Below, in pieces: positions 43,115 to 52,749 of a DNA stretch of 64,000 nucleotides. The translations under genes were made by a program, and so were the position numbers. Source of the stretch: Demequina maris (lineage in GTDB: Bacteria; Actinomycetota; Actinomycetes; Actinomycetales; Demequinaceae); NCBI RefSeq assembly GCF_000971155.1, contig NZ_BBLX01000012.1:1-64000 (forward strand). The letters run 5' to 3'. The notes under the pieces are model-generated. The model saw only the letters and a list, made by a program, of their open reading frames with translations, was not told the DNA's origin and made no database searches. Each line of letters begins with the position of its first letter. Position 1 is the stretch's first letter.

Positions 43115-44494
43115 CTACGGCGTGGGCGCCTGCGCGTCGTACTCGCGCCAGGCCCGCTGCGCGTGGGTGAGGATCGCGATCAGCGCGATGATCACGACGC
43201 CGCCGAGCAGCGGCGGGAACCACAGCGCCACGGCGGTCGCGAGGATGCCGGCGTAGAGGTCGCCGATGCGGGGCCCGCCCGTGACGACGACGATGAACAC
43301 GCCCTGGAGGCGGCCGCGCATCTCGTCGGGCGCGGCCTGGATGATCATCGTCTGGCGGAAGATCGCGCTGACCTCGTCCGAGGCGCCCATGCCCGCCATG
43401 CACAGCGCCAGCACGATGAGCGTGGCCCAGTGGACGCCGCCCCAGCCCTCGGCAGGCTCGTGGCCGAGCGTGGTCGCGAGCAGCGCCGCCACCCCGAACA
43501 GCGCCGCGAACAGGCCGAACACCTGGATCGCGCGCGAGATCGCGACGCCGTGGCGGTGGACGCGGGCGACCGGGCCGGAGAACAGGCTCGTGAGCATCGT
43601 GCCCACCGCGCCGGCCGCCGTCAGCGCGCCGACGGTCAGCGAGCCGCCGCCGACCACGGTCGCGCCGAGCGCCGGGAACAGCACGTACGGGCGGCCGAAC
43701 GTCATCGCGATGATGTCGACGACGAAGCTCATGCGTATGTTCGGGCTGCGCTTGAGGAACGAGAGCCCCTCCTTGAGCACGGGCCAGCCCGCCTCGACCT
43801 GCTCGCCCAGGCGCGGCAGCGACGGCAGCATCCAGATGCCGAGGAAGCCCGCGGTGAAGAGCACCGCGTCGATCGTGAAGGTCCACGGCAGGCCCACGCC
43901 GGCGGCGAGCACGCCCGCGAGCGCGGGGCCGATGGTGAGCATCGCGCCGAACGAGATGCCGTTGAGCGCGGTCGCCCGGCTGATCATCTCCGGCGGCAGG
44001 ATGCGTCCCACCACGGAGCCGCGGGTGGCGTTCGAGATGGTCGACGCGACCGCGCTGAGGGTCGTCACCACGAAGAAGGGCCACACCGCGGCGTGCGTGC
44101 CGTCCGCCTGCAGGTGCTGGTCCCAGAAGGACAGGACCGCGAGCGCGATCGTCGACGCCCACGCCACCAGCGACGAGGCGATGAGGACCTTCCGGCGGTC
44201 GAAGACGTCCGCGATCATGCCGCCCCACAGGCCGGCGACGACCATCGGCAGCAGCGCGATGCCGCCCACCAGGCCGACCATGAACGTCGACTCCGTGATC
44301 TCGTAGATCTGCAGTCCCACCGCGACCTGCGTCATGAACGCGCCGATCCCGGAGATCGCGCCGCCGATCCACAACCGCGCGAACGCGGGGCTCGCCTTGA
44401 GCGGCGCGATGTCGACCAGGTGGCGGGACAGACCGCGGCGGGACGATGCGGGGGTGTCGGTCTCGGGCGCGGCGCCGGCGGGGTCCTGGGTCAC
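43115..44494 (-). CDS. MFS exporter (EntS/MFS_3-like)
   Basis: This 459-residue major facilitator has about twelve helices. The loop 2-3 motif is GGMIADVFDRRKVLIASS, and the helix-1 region is FARLWIGGAISGIGAFMTQVAVGLQIYE. The sequence pattern, including EMISRATALNGISFGAMLTIGPALAG, resembles the MFS_3 group that exports siderophores or drugs. The start is GTG 44494. It is flanked by convergent and co-oriented unrelated genes, so the substrate is unknown. Confidence 0.88.
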   Translation of the reverse strand: MTQDPAGAAPETDTPASSRRGLSRHLVDIAPLKASPAFARLWIGGAISGIGAFMTQVAVGLQIYEITESTFMVGLVGGIALLPMVVAGLWGGMIADVFDRRKVLIASSLVAWASTIALAVLSFWDQHLQADGTHAAVWPFFVVTTLSAVASTISNATRGSVVGRILPPEMISRATALNGISFGAMLTIGPALAGVLAAGVGLPWTFTIDAVLFTAGFLGIWMLPSLPRLGEQVEAGWPVLKEGLSFLKRSPNIRMSFVVDIIAMTFGRPYVLFPALGATVVGGGSLTVGALTAAGAVGTMLTSLFSGPVARVHRHGVAISRAIQVFGLFAALFGVAALLATTLGHEPAEGWGGVHWATLIVLALCMAGMGASDEVSAIFRQTMIIQAAPDEMRGRLQGVFIVVVTGGPRIGDLYAGILATAVALWFPPLLGGVVIIALIAILTHAQRAWREYDAQAPTP

Positions 44495-44525
44495 CGAAGG
44501 ATTCTAGGGCCGGGCGCGGACACCG

Positions 44526-44960
44526 TCAGTCGAGGCCCTTCTTGAGGAAGCGCGCGGTCGGCTCGTAGCCGAGCGCCTTGTAGAAGTCGACGGCACGCGA
44601 CGTCGCCACGCAGACGTACGCCGCGCCCCAGTCGTGCGCGACCCCCTCGGCACGCTCCATGAGCGCGGCGCCGATCCCCTCGCCGCGACGTTCCGGGACC
44701 ACGTACAGCTCCTCCACCACCGCCACGACGCCCCCGGCGAACAGCGCGGGCAGCCGGTGCACCACCACGTAGCCCACCGGCTCGAGCTCGTGCTCGGCGA
44801 TGAGCACGCCCACGCCGAACTGGCCCACGAGAGCCGCGAGCGCCCCCGCGACCCCGTCGGCGTCGGGGGGCGAGGAGAGCGCCAGATCGGCGGCGAAGCC
44901 CGCGACGACGGGGGCGTCCTTGAAGGTCGCCGCCCGGATGCTGAGCGCCGCATCGGCCAT
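44526..44960 (-). CDS. GNAT family N-acetyltransferase
   Basis: This 144-residue single-domain acetyltransferase has the acetyl-CoA motif LYVVPERRGEGIGAALMERAEGVAHDWGA at about residues 89-117, then RAVDFYKALGYEPT, typical of GNAT motif B. The substrate is unknown. It lies 31 bp upstream of the MFS gene on the same strand and diverges from the first aminopeptidase N gene. Confidence 0.87.
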   Translation of the reverse strand: MADAALSIRAATFKDAPVVAGFAADLALSSPPDADGVAGALAALVGQFGVGVLIAEHELEPVGYVVVHRLPALFAGGVVAVVEELYVVPERRGEGIGAALMERAEGVAHDWGAAYVCVATSRAVDFYKALGYEPTARFLKKGLD

Positions 44961-45043
44961 GGTTCGACGCTAACCGACACGCGCATCGTCCACCGGATGC
45001 ACCACCGCACGCGCACGTGACAGCGTCATGACACAATCGCGCC

Positions 45044-47638
45044 ATGCCAGGTACCAACCTCACGCGCGCCGAGGCCGAGGCCCGCGCCGCCATCGTCGCG
45101 GTCGACACCTACACCGTCGCCCTCGACCTCACCACGTCGGACACCACCTTCCGTTCGACCTCCACCGTGCGCTTCACCGCAACCCCGGGCGAGAGCACCT
45201 TCATCGACCTCATCGCACCGCAGGTGCTGAGCATCACCCTCAACGGCGAGGAGCTCGACCCGGCGACGCACTTCGAGGACTCGCGCATCGCGCTGCCGGC
45301 GCTAGCGGCCGAGAACGAGCTGACCGTCGTCGCCGACTGCGCCTACATGAACACCGGCGAGGGCCTGCACCGCTTCGTCGACCCCGAGGACGGCGAGGTG
45401 TACCTCTACTCGCAGTTCGAGGTCGCCGACACGCGCCGCGTGTACGCCGTCTTCGAGCAGCCCGACCTCAAGGCGTCGTTCACGTTCACCGTGACGGCGC
45501 CCGAGCACTGGCACGTGCTGTCGAACTCGCCCTCCGCCAAGGAGGCCGCCGAGGGCTCGATCGACATCGCCGGCACCGCGCGCGGCATCGCGACCTGGAG
45601 CTTCTCCCCCACGACCCGCATCCCCTGCTACGTCACCGCGATCGTCGCGGGCCCGTACCACGAGGTCGAGGGCACCGTGGAGAGCCGCAAGGGCACGCTG
45701 AGCGCCAACGTGTACTGCCGCAAGGGCCTCGCGCCGTACCTCGACGCGGACGTCATCCTCGACGACACCCAGAAGGGCTTCGCCTTCTACGAGGAGAAGT
45801 TCGAGACGGACTACCCGTTCGAGAAGTACGACCAGATCTTCGTCCCCGAGTTCAACGCGGGCGCGATGGAGAACGCGGGCTGCGTCACGTTCCTCGAGGA
45901 CTACGTGTTCCGCTCCAAGACCGCGCAGGCGCGCGTCGAGCGCCGCACCGTGACCGTGCTGCACGAGCTCGCGCACATGTGGTTCGGCGACCTCGTCACC
46001 ATGAGGTGGTGGAACGACCTGTGGCTCAACGAGTCGTTCGCGGAGTTCGCGTCGACGCTCGCCACCGCCGAGGTCACCAAGTACCGCAACTCGTGGGTGA
46101 CGTTCAACGCGCTCGAGAAGTCGTGGGCGTACCGCCAGGACCAGCTGCCCTCGACGCACCCGATCATGGCCGACATCAAGGACCTCGAGGACGTCGAGGT
46201 CAACTTCGACGGCATCACCTACGCCAAGGGCGCGTCCGTGCTGCGCCAGCTGGTCGCGTGGGTGGGCCAGGACGAGTTCTTCGCCGGCGTCGCCGAGTAC
46301 ATGCGCAAGCACCACCACGCCAACGCGACGCTCGACGACCTGCTCGTCGAGCTCGAGAAGGCGTCCGGCCGCGACCTGTCCGGCTGGTCCGACGTGTGGC
46401 TGCAGAAGGCCGGCGTCACCACGCTGCGCCCCGTCATCGAGACGGACGATGCGGGGGTCATCACGTCGTTCGCCGTCCGCCAGGAGGTCCCGGCCCAGTG
46501 GCCGACCCAGCGCCCGCATCGTCTCGCGATCGGCGGCTACGACGTCGTGGTGAACGAGGACGGCGACGAGGTCCTCGAGCGCGTCCTGCACGTCGAGACC
46601 GACATCGACGGCGAGCTCTCGCCGATCGACGAGCTCATCGGCAAGCAGCGTCCCGCGCTGATCCTGGTCAACGACGGCGACCTCGCGTATGCCAAGGTCC
46701 GCCTCGACGAGGACTCGCTCGCGGCGGCGGTCGAGCACGTCTCGAAGTTCACGGACCCGCTGGCCCGCTCGATGGTGCTCGCGGCGGCGTGGGACATGAC
46801 CCGCGACGCCGAGATGCCGGCCCGCCAGTACATCGACCTGGTGCTGAAGAACATCGGCGGCGAGACCGAGTCGACCACCGTGCTGGTGCTGCTGCGCCAG
46901 CTCGCGACCACGATCTCGCTGTACGTCCACCCGTCGCACACCGACGAGGTGCAGGCGGCGACCGCGCGCGAGATCTGGCGCCTCATGGTCGCGTGCGAGC
47001 CCGGCTCGGACAGCCAGCTCCAGTTCGTGAAGGCGTTCGCGTCGCTCGCGTGCGTCGACTCGATGTACGACACGGTGCAGGCGCTGATCGACGGGAAGAT
47101 CCAGATCGACGGCCTCACCATCGACACGGACCTCACCTGGGACCTGCTCATCGCGCTGGTCGCGGGCGGCCGCGCGGGCGAGGTCGCGATCGAGCTCCAG
47201 CTGTCGAAGGACGCGACGGCGTCGGGCCAGCGCCGCGCCGCGCACGCCCGAGCCGCGATCGCGACGCCCGAGGCCAAGCGGGCCGCGTTCGACGCGCTCA
47301 TCAACGCGGAGAAGGACCTGCCGAACGCGCTGCAGTACGAGACCATCGCGGGCTTCAACCACGTCCACGACCTCGACCTGCTGGTCCCGTTCGTCGACGA
47401 GTACTTCGACGCGCTGCGCCGGATCTACTCGACCAAGACGAACGAGATCGCCGCGAACCTCATCGAGGGCCTGTACCCCGTCGAGCTCGCGGGCCGCGTC
47501 CCGGACCTCCAGGACAAGGCGTTCGCGTGGCTCGAGGCGAACGCGGATGCGCACGACGCGCTCAAGCGCCTCATCAGCGAGGGCAAGGACGGCGTGCGCC
47601 GCGCGCTCAAGGCGCAGGCGGCGGACCTGGCCTACTAG
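45044..47638 (+). CDS. pepN: Aminopeptidase N (M1), copy 1
   Basis: This is an 864-residue zinc aminopeptidase that removes N-terminal residues from peptides in the cytosol. The substrate-binding GAMENAG is at 273-279. The zinc motif HELAH is at 307-311, with third ligand Glu330 in NESFAEF. It also has an N-terminal beta domain and a C-terminal ERAP1-like helical domain. The length matches actinobacterial PepN. CACAAT, six bases before the ATG, may be a leaderless -10. A second PepN of identical length follows 256 bp later. Confidence 0.95.
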   Translation: MPGTNLTRAEAEARAAIVAVDTYTVALDLTTSDTTFRSTSTVRFTATPGESTFIDLIAPQVLSITLNGEELDPATHFEDSRIALPALAAENELTVVADCAYMNTGEGLHRFVDPEDGEVYLYSQFEVADTRRVYAVFEQPDLKASFTFTVTAPEHWHVLSNSPSAKEAAEGSIDIAGTARGIATWSFSPTTRIPCYVTAIVAGPYHEVEGTVESRKGTLSANVYCRKGLAPYLDADVILDDTQKGFAFYEEKFETDYPFEKYDQIFVPEFNAGAMENAGCVTFLEDYVFRSKTAQARVERRTVTVLHELAHMWFGDLVTMRWWNDLWLNESFAEFASTLATAEVTKYRNSWVTFNALEKSWAYRQDQLPSTHPIMADIKDLEDVEVNFDGITYAKGASVLRQLVAWVGQDEFFAGVAEYMRKHHHANATLDDLLVELEKASGRDLSGWSDVWLQKAGVTTLRPVIETDDAGVITSFAVRQEVPAQWPTQRPHRLAIGGYDVVVNEDGDEVLERVLHVETDIDGELSPIDELIGKQRPALILVNDGDLAYAKVRLDEDSLAAAVEHVSKFTDPLARSMVLAAAWDMTRDAEMPARQYIDLVLKNIGGETESTTVLVLLRQLATTISLYVHPSHTDEVQAATAREIWRLMVACEPGSDSQLQFVKAFASLACVDSMYDTVQALIDGKIQIDGLTIDTDLTWDLLIALVAGGRAGEVAIELQLSKDATASGQRRAAHARAAIATPEAKRAAFDALINAEKDLPNALQYETIAGFNHVHDLDLLVPFVDEYFDALRRIYSTKTNEIAANLIEGLYPVELAGRVPDLQDKAFAWLEANADAHDALKRLISEGKDGVRRALKAQAADLAY

Positions 47639-47649
47639 CCCCCGCCTCC

Positions 47650-47827
47650 CTCCTGCGGGGAGACGACGGACGGTTTCCGGACATCCGTGACTCCTGCGGG
47701 GAGCTCACCGACGGCCGCATCCCTCTCTGGGGTGCGGCCGTCGGTGCGTCCCGGCCACGCGCATGCCGTCGCCCAGTTCCCCGCAGAAGTCCGAGACCTC
47801 CCATAACCGTCGCTGAGCTCCCCGCGG
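47650..47827. repeat. 41-bp-period doublets B and C, facing each other
   Basis: Two minus-sense units (CTCCTGCGGGGAG at 47650 and 47691, 41 bp apart) face two plus-sense units (GTCGC..AGTTCCCCGCAG type, GTCGC at 47768 and 47809, also 41 bp apart). Both match doublet A at 2882-2944. The two doublets form a large inverted arrangement in the spacer between the two aminopeptidase genes. Confidence 0.8.
47708..47744 (+). terminator. Hairpin between the two pepN genes
   Basis: CCGACGGCCGCA and TGCGGCCGTCGG make a perfect 12-bp stem with a 13-nt loop that can pair CCC/GGG inside. It lies at the centre of the inverted doublet arrangement and probably terminates pepN copy 1. Confidence 0.75.
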
Positions 47828-47882
47828 CGGGGCGAGGGCTGCGGCGAGGTCCCCCGAGGCGCGGACAGGGCCCCGGCACTGC

Positions 47883-47888
47883 CAGACT
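47883..47888 (+). promoter_or_regulatory. Leaderless -10 element of pepN copy 2
   Basis: CAGACT lies exactly six bases before ATG 47895, the same hexamer and spacing as upstream of trmL. There is no Shine-Dalgarno, so copy 2 seems independently transcribed. Confidence 0.45.
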
Positions 47889-47894
47889 TAAGGC

Positions 47895-50489
47895 ATGCCA
47901 GGTCTGAACCTCACCAAGCAGGAGGCCGCGGAGCGCTACGCGATCGTGCAGCGCGCCCGCTACTCCGTCTCGCTCGACTTCACCGCCGAGGGCGACACCT
48001 TCCGCTCCGACACCACGGTCGAGTTCGCCGCCGTCCCGGGCGAGTCCACGTTCATCGAGGCCGTCGCGCCGCGCATCGACCTGATCGAGCTCAACGGCGA
48101 GACGCTCGACCCCGCCGCCCACGTGGACGGCCGCATCGAGCTGACGGACCTCGCGGAGCACAACGTCGTGCGGATCGCGGGCGACTTCGGCTACCGCAAC
48201 GACGGCCAGGGCATCCACCGCTTCGTCGACCCCGCCGACGGCGAGGTGTACCTCTACAGCCAGTTCGCCGCGAACGACACCCGCGCGGCCTTCGCGTGCT
48301 TCGACCAGCCCGACATCAAGGGCGAGTTCTCGTTCTCGGTCGTCGTGCCCGACCACTGGATGGTCGTCTCCAACTCCCCCACCCCCGAGCCGGCCTACGT
48401 CGAGGGCGCCACCACCGTCGGCGGGTCCGAGCACGGCCTCGCGCGCTGGACCTTCGGCCGCACCGTGCCGATCCCCTCGTACGTCGCCGCGATCGTCGCC
48501 GGCCCGTACGCGTACCACGAGGGCGTGCTCCACAGCGCGAAGGGCGACCTGCCCGCCCGCGTCTACGGCCGCCCGTCGCTCGAGCAGCACTTCGACGGCG
48601 ACCGCGTCCTCGCGGACACGCAGGCCGGCCTCGAGCTGTACGAGCGCGTGTTCCGCACCGAGTACCCCTACGAGAAGTACGACCAGGTCTACGTGCCCCA
48701 GTACAACCTGGGCGCGATGGAGAACGTCGGCTGCGTCACCATCTCCGAGGACCGCCTGCTGTTCCGCGGCCGCCCCACCGCCGCCGAGCAGGAGTTCCGC
48801 ACCGTGGTGGTGCTGCACGAGCTCGCGCACATGTGGTTCGGCAACCTCGTCACGATGAAGTGGTGGGACGACCTGTGGCTCAACGAGTCGTTCGCGGAGT
48901 TCGTGGGCACGTGGGCCGCCGCGGAGATCTCGGAGTGGAAGGACGCGTGGGTGACCTTCGCGGCCAACCGCAAGTCCGTCGCGTACGTCCAGGACCAGCT
49001 GCCCACCACGCACGCGATCGTCACCGAGGTGGCCGACACCGAGGCCACGGTCTCGGCCTTCGACATGATCACGTACGCCAAGGGCGCCTCCGCGCTGCGC
49101 CAGCTCGCGCAGTACGTGGGCGAGGACGCGTTCTTCGGCGGCGTCGCCTCGTACCTCCAGCGCTACCACCACGGCAACGCGACCCTCGCGGAGTTCCTCG
49201 CCGAGGTCGAGGAGGCCGCCGACCGCCCGCTCGACGAGTGGGCGCGCGTGTGGCTCGAGACGCCCGGCGTCACCACCCTGCGGGCCGTGCTCGCGACCGA
49301 CGACGACGGCAACCTCACCCGCCTCGCCGTCGACGAGGACGTCCCCGCGGAGCACCCGGTGCCCCGCCCGCACGGCGTGGAGATCGCGGGCTACGTGCTG
49401 CGCGACGGCACGCTCGACCGCGAGTGGTCCGTGGCGGCGACGGTGGGCGGCGAGCTCATCGAGATCCCGGAGGCCGTGGGCCGCCCGCGCCCCGACCTCC
49501 TGCTCGTCAACGACCGCGACCTCACCTACGCGAAGCTGCACCTCGACGACGTGTCGCTCGCGACCCTCGAGGCGCACATCGACGCGATCGCCGACCCGAT
49601 GGTGCAGGCGACCGTGCTGGACGCGCTGTGGCACATGACGCGCGACGGCTCGCTGCCCGCCCAGCGCTACATCGACGCGGTGCTCACGCTGCTGCCGCAC
49701 GTGCACAACTCCGCGACCGCCGAGTCGCACGTCGCCGTCATGATCGTGGCGCTGCGCCGCTACCTGGCCCCCGAGCTCGTCGCTGAGATCACCGAGGCGG
49801 CGGCGGAGCGGCTGTGGACCGCCCTCGCGGCGGCGGAGCACGGCTCCGACATCCAGCTGCAGCTCCTCAAGGGATACGCGCAGCTCGCGTCGACCACGGA
49901 GCAGGCGCTGCGGCTGCGCGCGCTCGTCGAGGACACCGCGGAGATCCCGGGCGTCGAGATCGACTCCGACCTCACGTGGGACCTGCTCGCCGGCCTCGCG
50001 GCCGCGGGCGGGATCGGCGTCGAGGAGATCGACCACTACGCGTCGATGGACGTCTCCGCCGCCGGCCAGCGCCGCGCCGCGGGCGTGCGCGCCTCCGTCG
50101 CGACCGTCGAGGCCAAGCAGGCCGCATGGGACGCGCTCGTGCGCCCGGCGGACGGCCCGGCGATCAACGCCGTGCAGTTCGAGCTCGCCGCGGGCCTCGC
50201 CCGCGCGGTCGACCCGGGCCTGCTCGCGCCGCTGCTCGACGACCTGCTCGGCTCGCTGCGCCGCTACTACGACGCGAACGCCGGCTTCGTGGGCGTCCGC
50301 GTCGCCCGCCTGACGCTGCCCATCCAGCTGACGGGACGCGTCGACGGCCTCGCCGACCGCCTCGAGCACTGGCTCACGGACCACGCGGACGCGCCCAGCG
50401 TGCTGCGCAAGGCCGTCGTCGAGGCGCTCGACCACGTGCGCCGCGCGCAGGTGGCGCAGACCGTGAGCCGGATGGCGATCCCCCGCTGA
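47895..50489 (+). CDS. pepN: Aminopeptidase N (M1), copy 2
   Basis: This 864-residue paralogue of the upstream gene has GAMENVG at 273-279 and HELAH at 308-312, so all zinc and peptide-amine ligands are kept. The two share long identical blocks around the active site but differ widely in the C-terminal helical domain, so this is an old duplication with probable specificity divergence. It has its own apparent promoter. It ends before a terminator formed by two copies of the window-wide motif. Confidence 0.95.
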   Translation: MPGLNLTKQEAAERYAIVQRARYSVSLDFTAEGDTFRSDTTVEFAAVPGESTFIEAVAPRIDLIELNGETLDPAAHVDGRIELTDLAEHNVVRIAGDFGYRNDGQGIHRFVDPADGEVYLYSQFAANDTRAAFACFDQPDIKGEFSFSVVVPDHWMVVSNSPTPEPAYVEGATTVGGSEHGLARWTFGRTVPIPSYVAAIVAGPYAYHEGVLHSAKGDLPARVYGRPSLEQHFDGDRVLADTQAGLELYERVFRTEYPYEKYDQVYVPQYNLGAMENVGCVTISEDRLLFRGRPTAAEQEFRTVVVLHELAHMWFGNLVTMKWWDDLWLNESFAEFVGTWAAAEISEWKDAWVTFAANRKSVAYVQDQLPTTHAIVTEVADTEATVSAFDMITYAKGASALRQLAQYVGEDAFFGGVASYLQRYHHGNATLAEFLAEVEEAADRPLDEWARVWLETPGVTTLRAVLATDDDGNLTRLAVDEDVPAEHPVPRPHGVEIAGYVLRDGTLDREWSVAATVGGELIEIPEAVGRPRPDLLLVNDRDLTYAKLHLDDVSLATLEAHIDAIADPMVQATVLDALWHMTRDGSLPAQRYIDAVLTLLPHVHNSATAESHVAVMIVALRRYLAPELVAEITEAAAERLWTALAAAEHGSDIQLQLLKGYAQLASTTEQALRLRALVEDTAEIPGVEIDSDLTWDLLAGLAAAGGIGVEEIDHYASMDVSAAGQRRAAGVRASVATVEAKQAAWDALVRPADGPAINAVQFELAAGLARAVDPGLLAPLLDDLLGSLRRYYDANAGFVGVRVARLTLPIQLTGRVDGLADRLEHWLTDHADAPSVLRKAVVEALDHVRRAQVAQTVSRMAIPR

Positions 50490-50497
50490 CGTGCGCA

Positions 50498-50527
50498 GGG
50501 ACGATGCGGCGACCGCCGCATCGTCCC
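50498..50527. terminator. Terminator built from two inverted CGCATCGTCC motifs
   Basis: GGGACGATGCGGC and GCCGCATCGTCCC form a perfect 13-bp stem with a GACC loop between the convergent pepN copy 2 and malQ. Each arm is one copy of the recurrent motif. Confidence 0.85.
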
Positions 50528-50540
50528 ACGTGACGGGGCG

Positions 50541-52685
50541 CTAGCCCCGGGCCTGCTTGACGGCCCGGAAGAGGCGCCGCACGCGCGGGTGCTCGAACAG
50601 GTCGTCGAGCAGCACGGGGACCCCGTTGCCGTCCGTCACGGGCACGCACCAGTTGGGGTACTCCGTGTCCGTGCCGGGCATGTTCTGGGCGCGCCTGTCG
50701 CCCACCGCGTCGGTGACCGCGATGCCCGACAGCACCGCGGGGCTGTCGAGGATCCACCGGTGGAGGCCCGCGATGAGGTCCTCCTCGTTGTAGTCCCCGA
50801 GGATCCAGCCGCGCTCGAGCATGATGTCGATGAACGCCTGGCGCTCGCGCTCGGCCTCCGCCTGCGCGTCCTCGATGCTGCCGCCGCCGAGCATCCCGAG
50901 CTCCGCGCGCAGGCGCACGTGCTCGCCGGCGAGGTACGCGCCGGTGGGCGGGAGGTCGTGCGTGGTGACGGCCGCGAGGGTGTCCGCGCGGTAGTGCTCG
51001 GGCAGGCGCGGGGCTCCGTCGTCGTGCCGCTCGAACCACGTGATGGACGTGCCGAGGAGCCCGCGCTCGTGCAGGTACTCGCGCACCCACGGCTCGACGG
51101 TGCCGAGGTCCTCGCCGATCACGATCGCCCCGGCACGCTCGGCCTCGAGCGCGATGATGCCGATGAGCGCCTCGTGGTCGACGTACACGTAGACGCCGTC
51201 GACCGGGATGTGCCCCTCCGGCACCCACCACTGGCGGAACATGCCGAGCACGTGGTCGATCCGCAGCGCGCCCGCGTTGCGGATCGCGGCTCGGACCATG
51301 TCGCGGAACGGAAGGTAGGCGGCCGCCTCGAGCGCGCGCGGCTGCCACGGCGGGATCGACCAGTTCTGGCCGAGCGCGTTGTAGAAGTCCGGCGGCGCGC
51401 CCATGCTCTGGCCCTGCGCGAGCACGCGCTGGTACGACCAGGCGTCCGCGCCCTCGGGGTGGACGCCCACCGCGAGGTCGATCATCACGCCGATGCTCAT
51501 GCCGGCGCGCTTCGCGGTCGCCTGCGCGTTCGCGAGCTGCTCCTCGCAGATCCACTGGAGCCACGCGTAGTAGAGGACGCGGTCGGCGTGCTCGTCGCGC
51601 CAGCGCGCCACGGCGGGCGAGGCGGGCGAGTCGAACTCGTCGGGCCACGGCAGGCCCTTGTGCGCCTCGGCGATCGCGCACCAGGTCGCGAAGTCCTCGA
51701 GCGCCGCGCCCTCGCGCAGGCAGAACGCCTCGAACAGCGCCTCGCGGCCGGCCGAGCGCGGTGCGAGGAACACCTCCTCGAGCGCGGCCGACTTGAGGCG
51801 CCAGATCGAGTTGCGGTCGAGCAGCTCGTCGGTGTCGTTGGTGCGCTGCGGGCGCTCCGCCTCCCACGCGAGCAGCGCGCGCTGCTGCGACGGCAGGTAC
51901 GCGACCTCGGGGATGTCCTCGACGCGGATGTACAGCGGCGACATGTAGCGCTTCGAGGTCGGCAGGTACGGCGAGTTCGAGATCGGGGACACCGGCTCGG
52001 TCGCGTGCAGCGGGTTGATGAGCACGAAGTCGGCCTCCGCGCGCGACTTCCCGAGCGCGCACAGGTCGGCGAGGTCGGCGAGGTCGCCGATGCCCCACGA
52101 GCGCTCGGAGCGCAGCGAGTACAGCTGCACCGTGAGCCCCCAGGGACGATGCGCGCGGACGTCGTCGCGCATCGTCACGCGGGCCGGCGTCACCACCACG
52201 TAGCCGCGGCCGCGGCGGCCCGTCGTCTCGGCCTCGATCACGTGCCAGCCGAGCGGCAGGTCGCCGGGCACCTCGAAGGTCGCGCGGCCGAGGGTCTGCA
52301 GGCCCACCTTCCGCGGCGGGACCCAGCGGTCGAGCTGCGCGAGGTCGCGGCTCTCGCCGGACTCGAGCCGCAGGCTCACCGAGGCGGGGTCGCCGTCGAC
52401 GACGTGGACGGGGATCTCGCGGCTCTCACCGGCGCGCAGCACCGTGACGGGCGGCACGAGCCTCGACCATTCCTGGTCCTCGAGGGCCTCGAGCGCGCGT
52501 TCGCACGCGAGGTCCGACGAGGCGTCGAGCCCCATCGAGGTGAGGGCGGCACGGATCGCCGCGGCGGAGCACTGGACCTGGGTTCCGTCGATCGCGAAGT
52601 ACTCGACGGAGACGCCGCAGGCGCGCGCAAGCGCGACGAGGGCCTCCGACGGAGCCTCACGCTCGACCTCGGGCGCATCGATCAC
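50541..52685 (-). CDS. malQ: 4-alpha-glucanotransferase (amylomaltase, GH77)
   Basis: This 714-residue enzyme transfers alpha-1,4-glucan segments between maltodextrins in the cytosol. After a roughly 170-residue N-terminal beta domain seen in actinobacterial and enterobacterial MalQ, the GH77 barrel carries a catalytic Asp in [15 protein letters not shown]. The acid Glu is in IGEDLGT, and the third Asp is in [24 protein letters not shown] and NPLHATEP are typical. It diverges from mscS by 64 bp. It probably cooperates with the GH13 glucosidase at 32957. Confidence 0.95.
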   Translation of the reverse strand: MIDAPEVEREAPSEALVALARACGVSVEYFAIDGTQVQCSAAAIRAALTSMGLDASSDLACERALEALEDQEWSRLVPPVTVLRAGESREIPVHVVDGDPASVSLRLESGESRDLAQLDRWVPPRKVGLQTLGRATFEVPGDLPLGWHVIEAETTGRRGRGYVVVTPARVTMRDDVRAHRPWGLTVQLYSLRSERSWGIGDLADLADLCALGKSRAEADFVLINPLHATEPVSPISNSPYLPTSKRYMSPLYIRVEDIPEVAYLPSQQRALLAWEAERPQRTNDTDELLDRNSIWRLKSAALEEVFLAPRSAGREALFEAFCLREGAALEDFATWCAIAEAHKGLPWPDEFDSPASPAVARWRDEHADRVLYYAWLQWICEEQLANAQATAKRAGMSIGVMIDLAVGVHPEGADAWSYQRVLAQGQSMGAPPDFYNALGQNWSIPPWQPRALEAAAYLPFRDMVRAAIRNAGALRIDHVLGMFRQWWVPEGHIPVDGVYVYVDHEALIGIIALEAERAGAIVIGEDLGTVEPWVREYLHERGLLGTSITWFERHDDGAPRLPEHYRADTLAAVTTHDLPPTGAYLAGEHVRLRAELGMLGGGSIEDAQAEAERERQAFIDIMLERGWILGDYNEEDLIAGLHRWILDSPAVLSGIAVTDAVGDRRAQNMPGTDTEYPNWCVPVTDGNGVPVLLDDLFEHPRVRRLFRAVKQARG

Positions 52686-52749
52686 GTGTCAATCCTGCCA
52701 GATGCGAGGGTGTATAGGGGCGGCGGCGCGCGCTCGCTACTCTGTTGGG

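Noticed and set aside
52143..52178. A regulatory hairpin made of iterated motifs inside malQ
   Set aside because: The inverted pair is real but lies within conserved coding sequence; it is used only as supporting evidence for motif abundance, not called as a feature.
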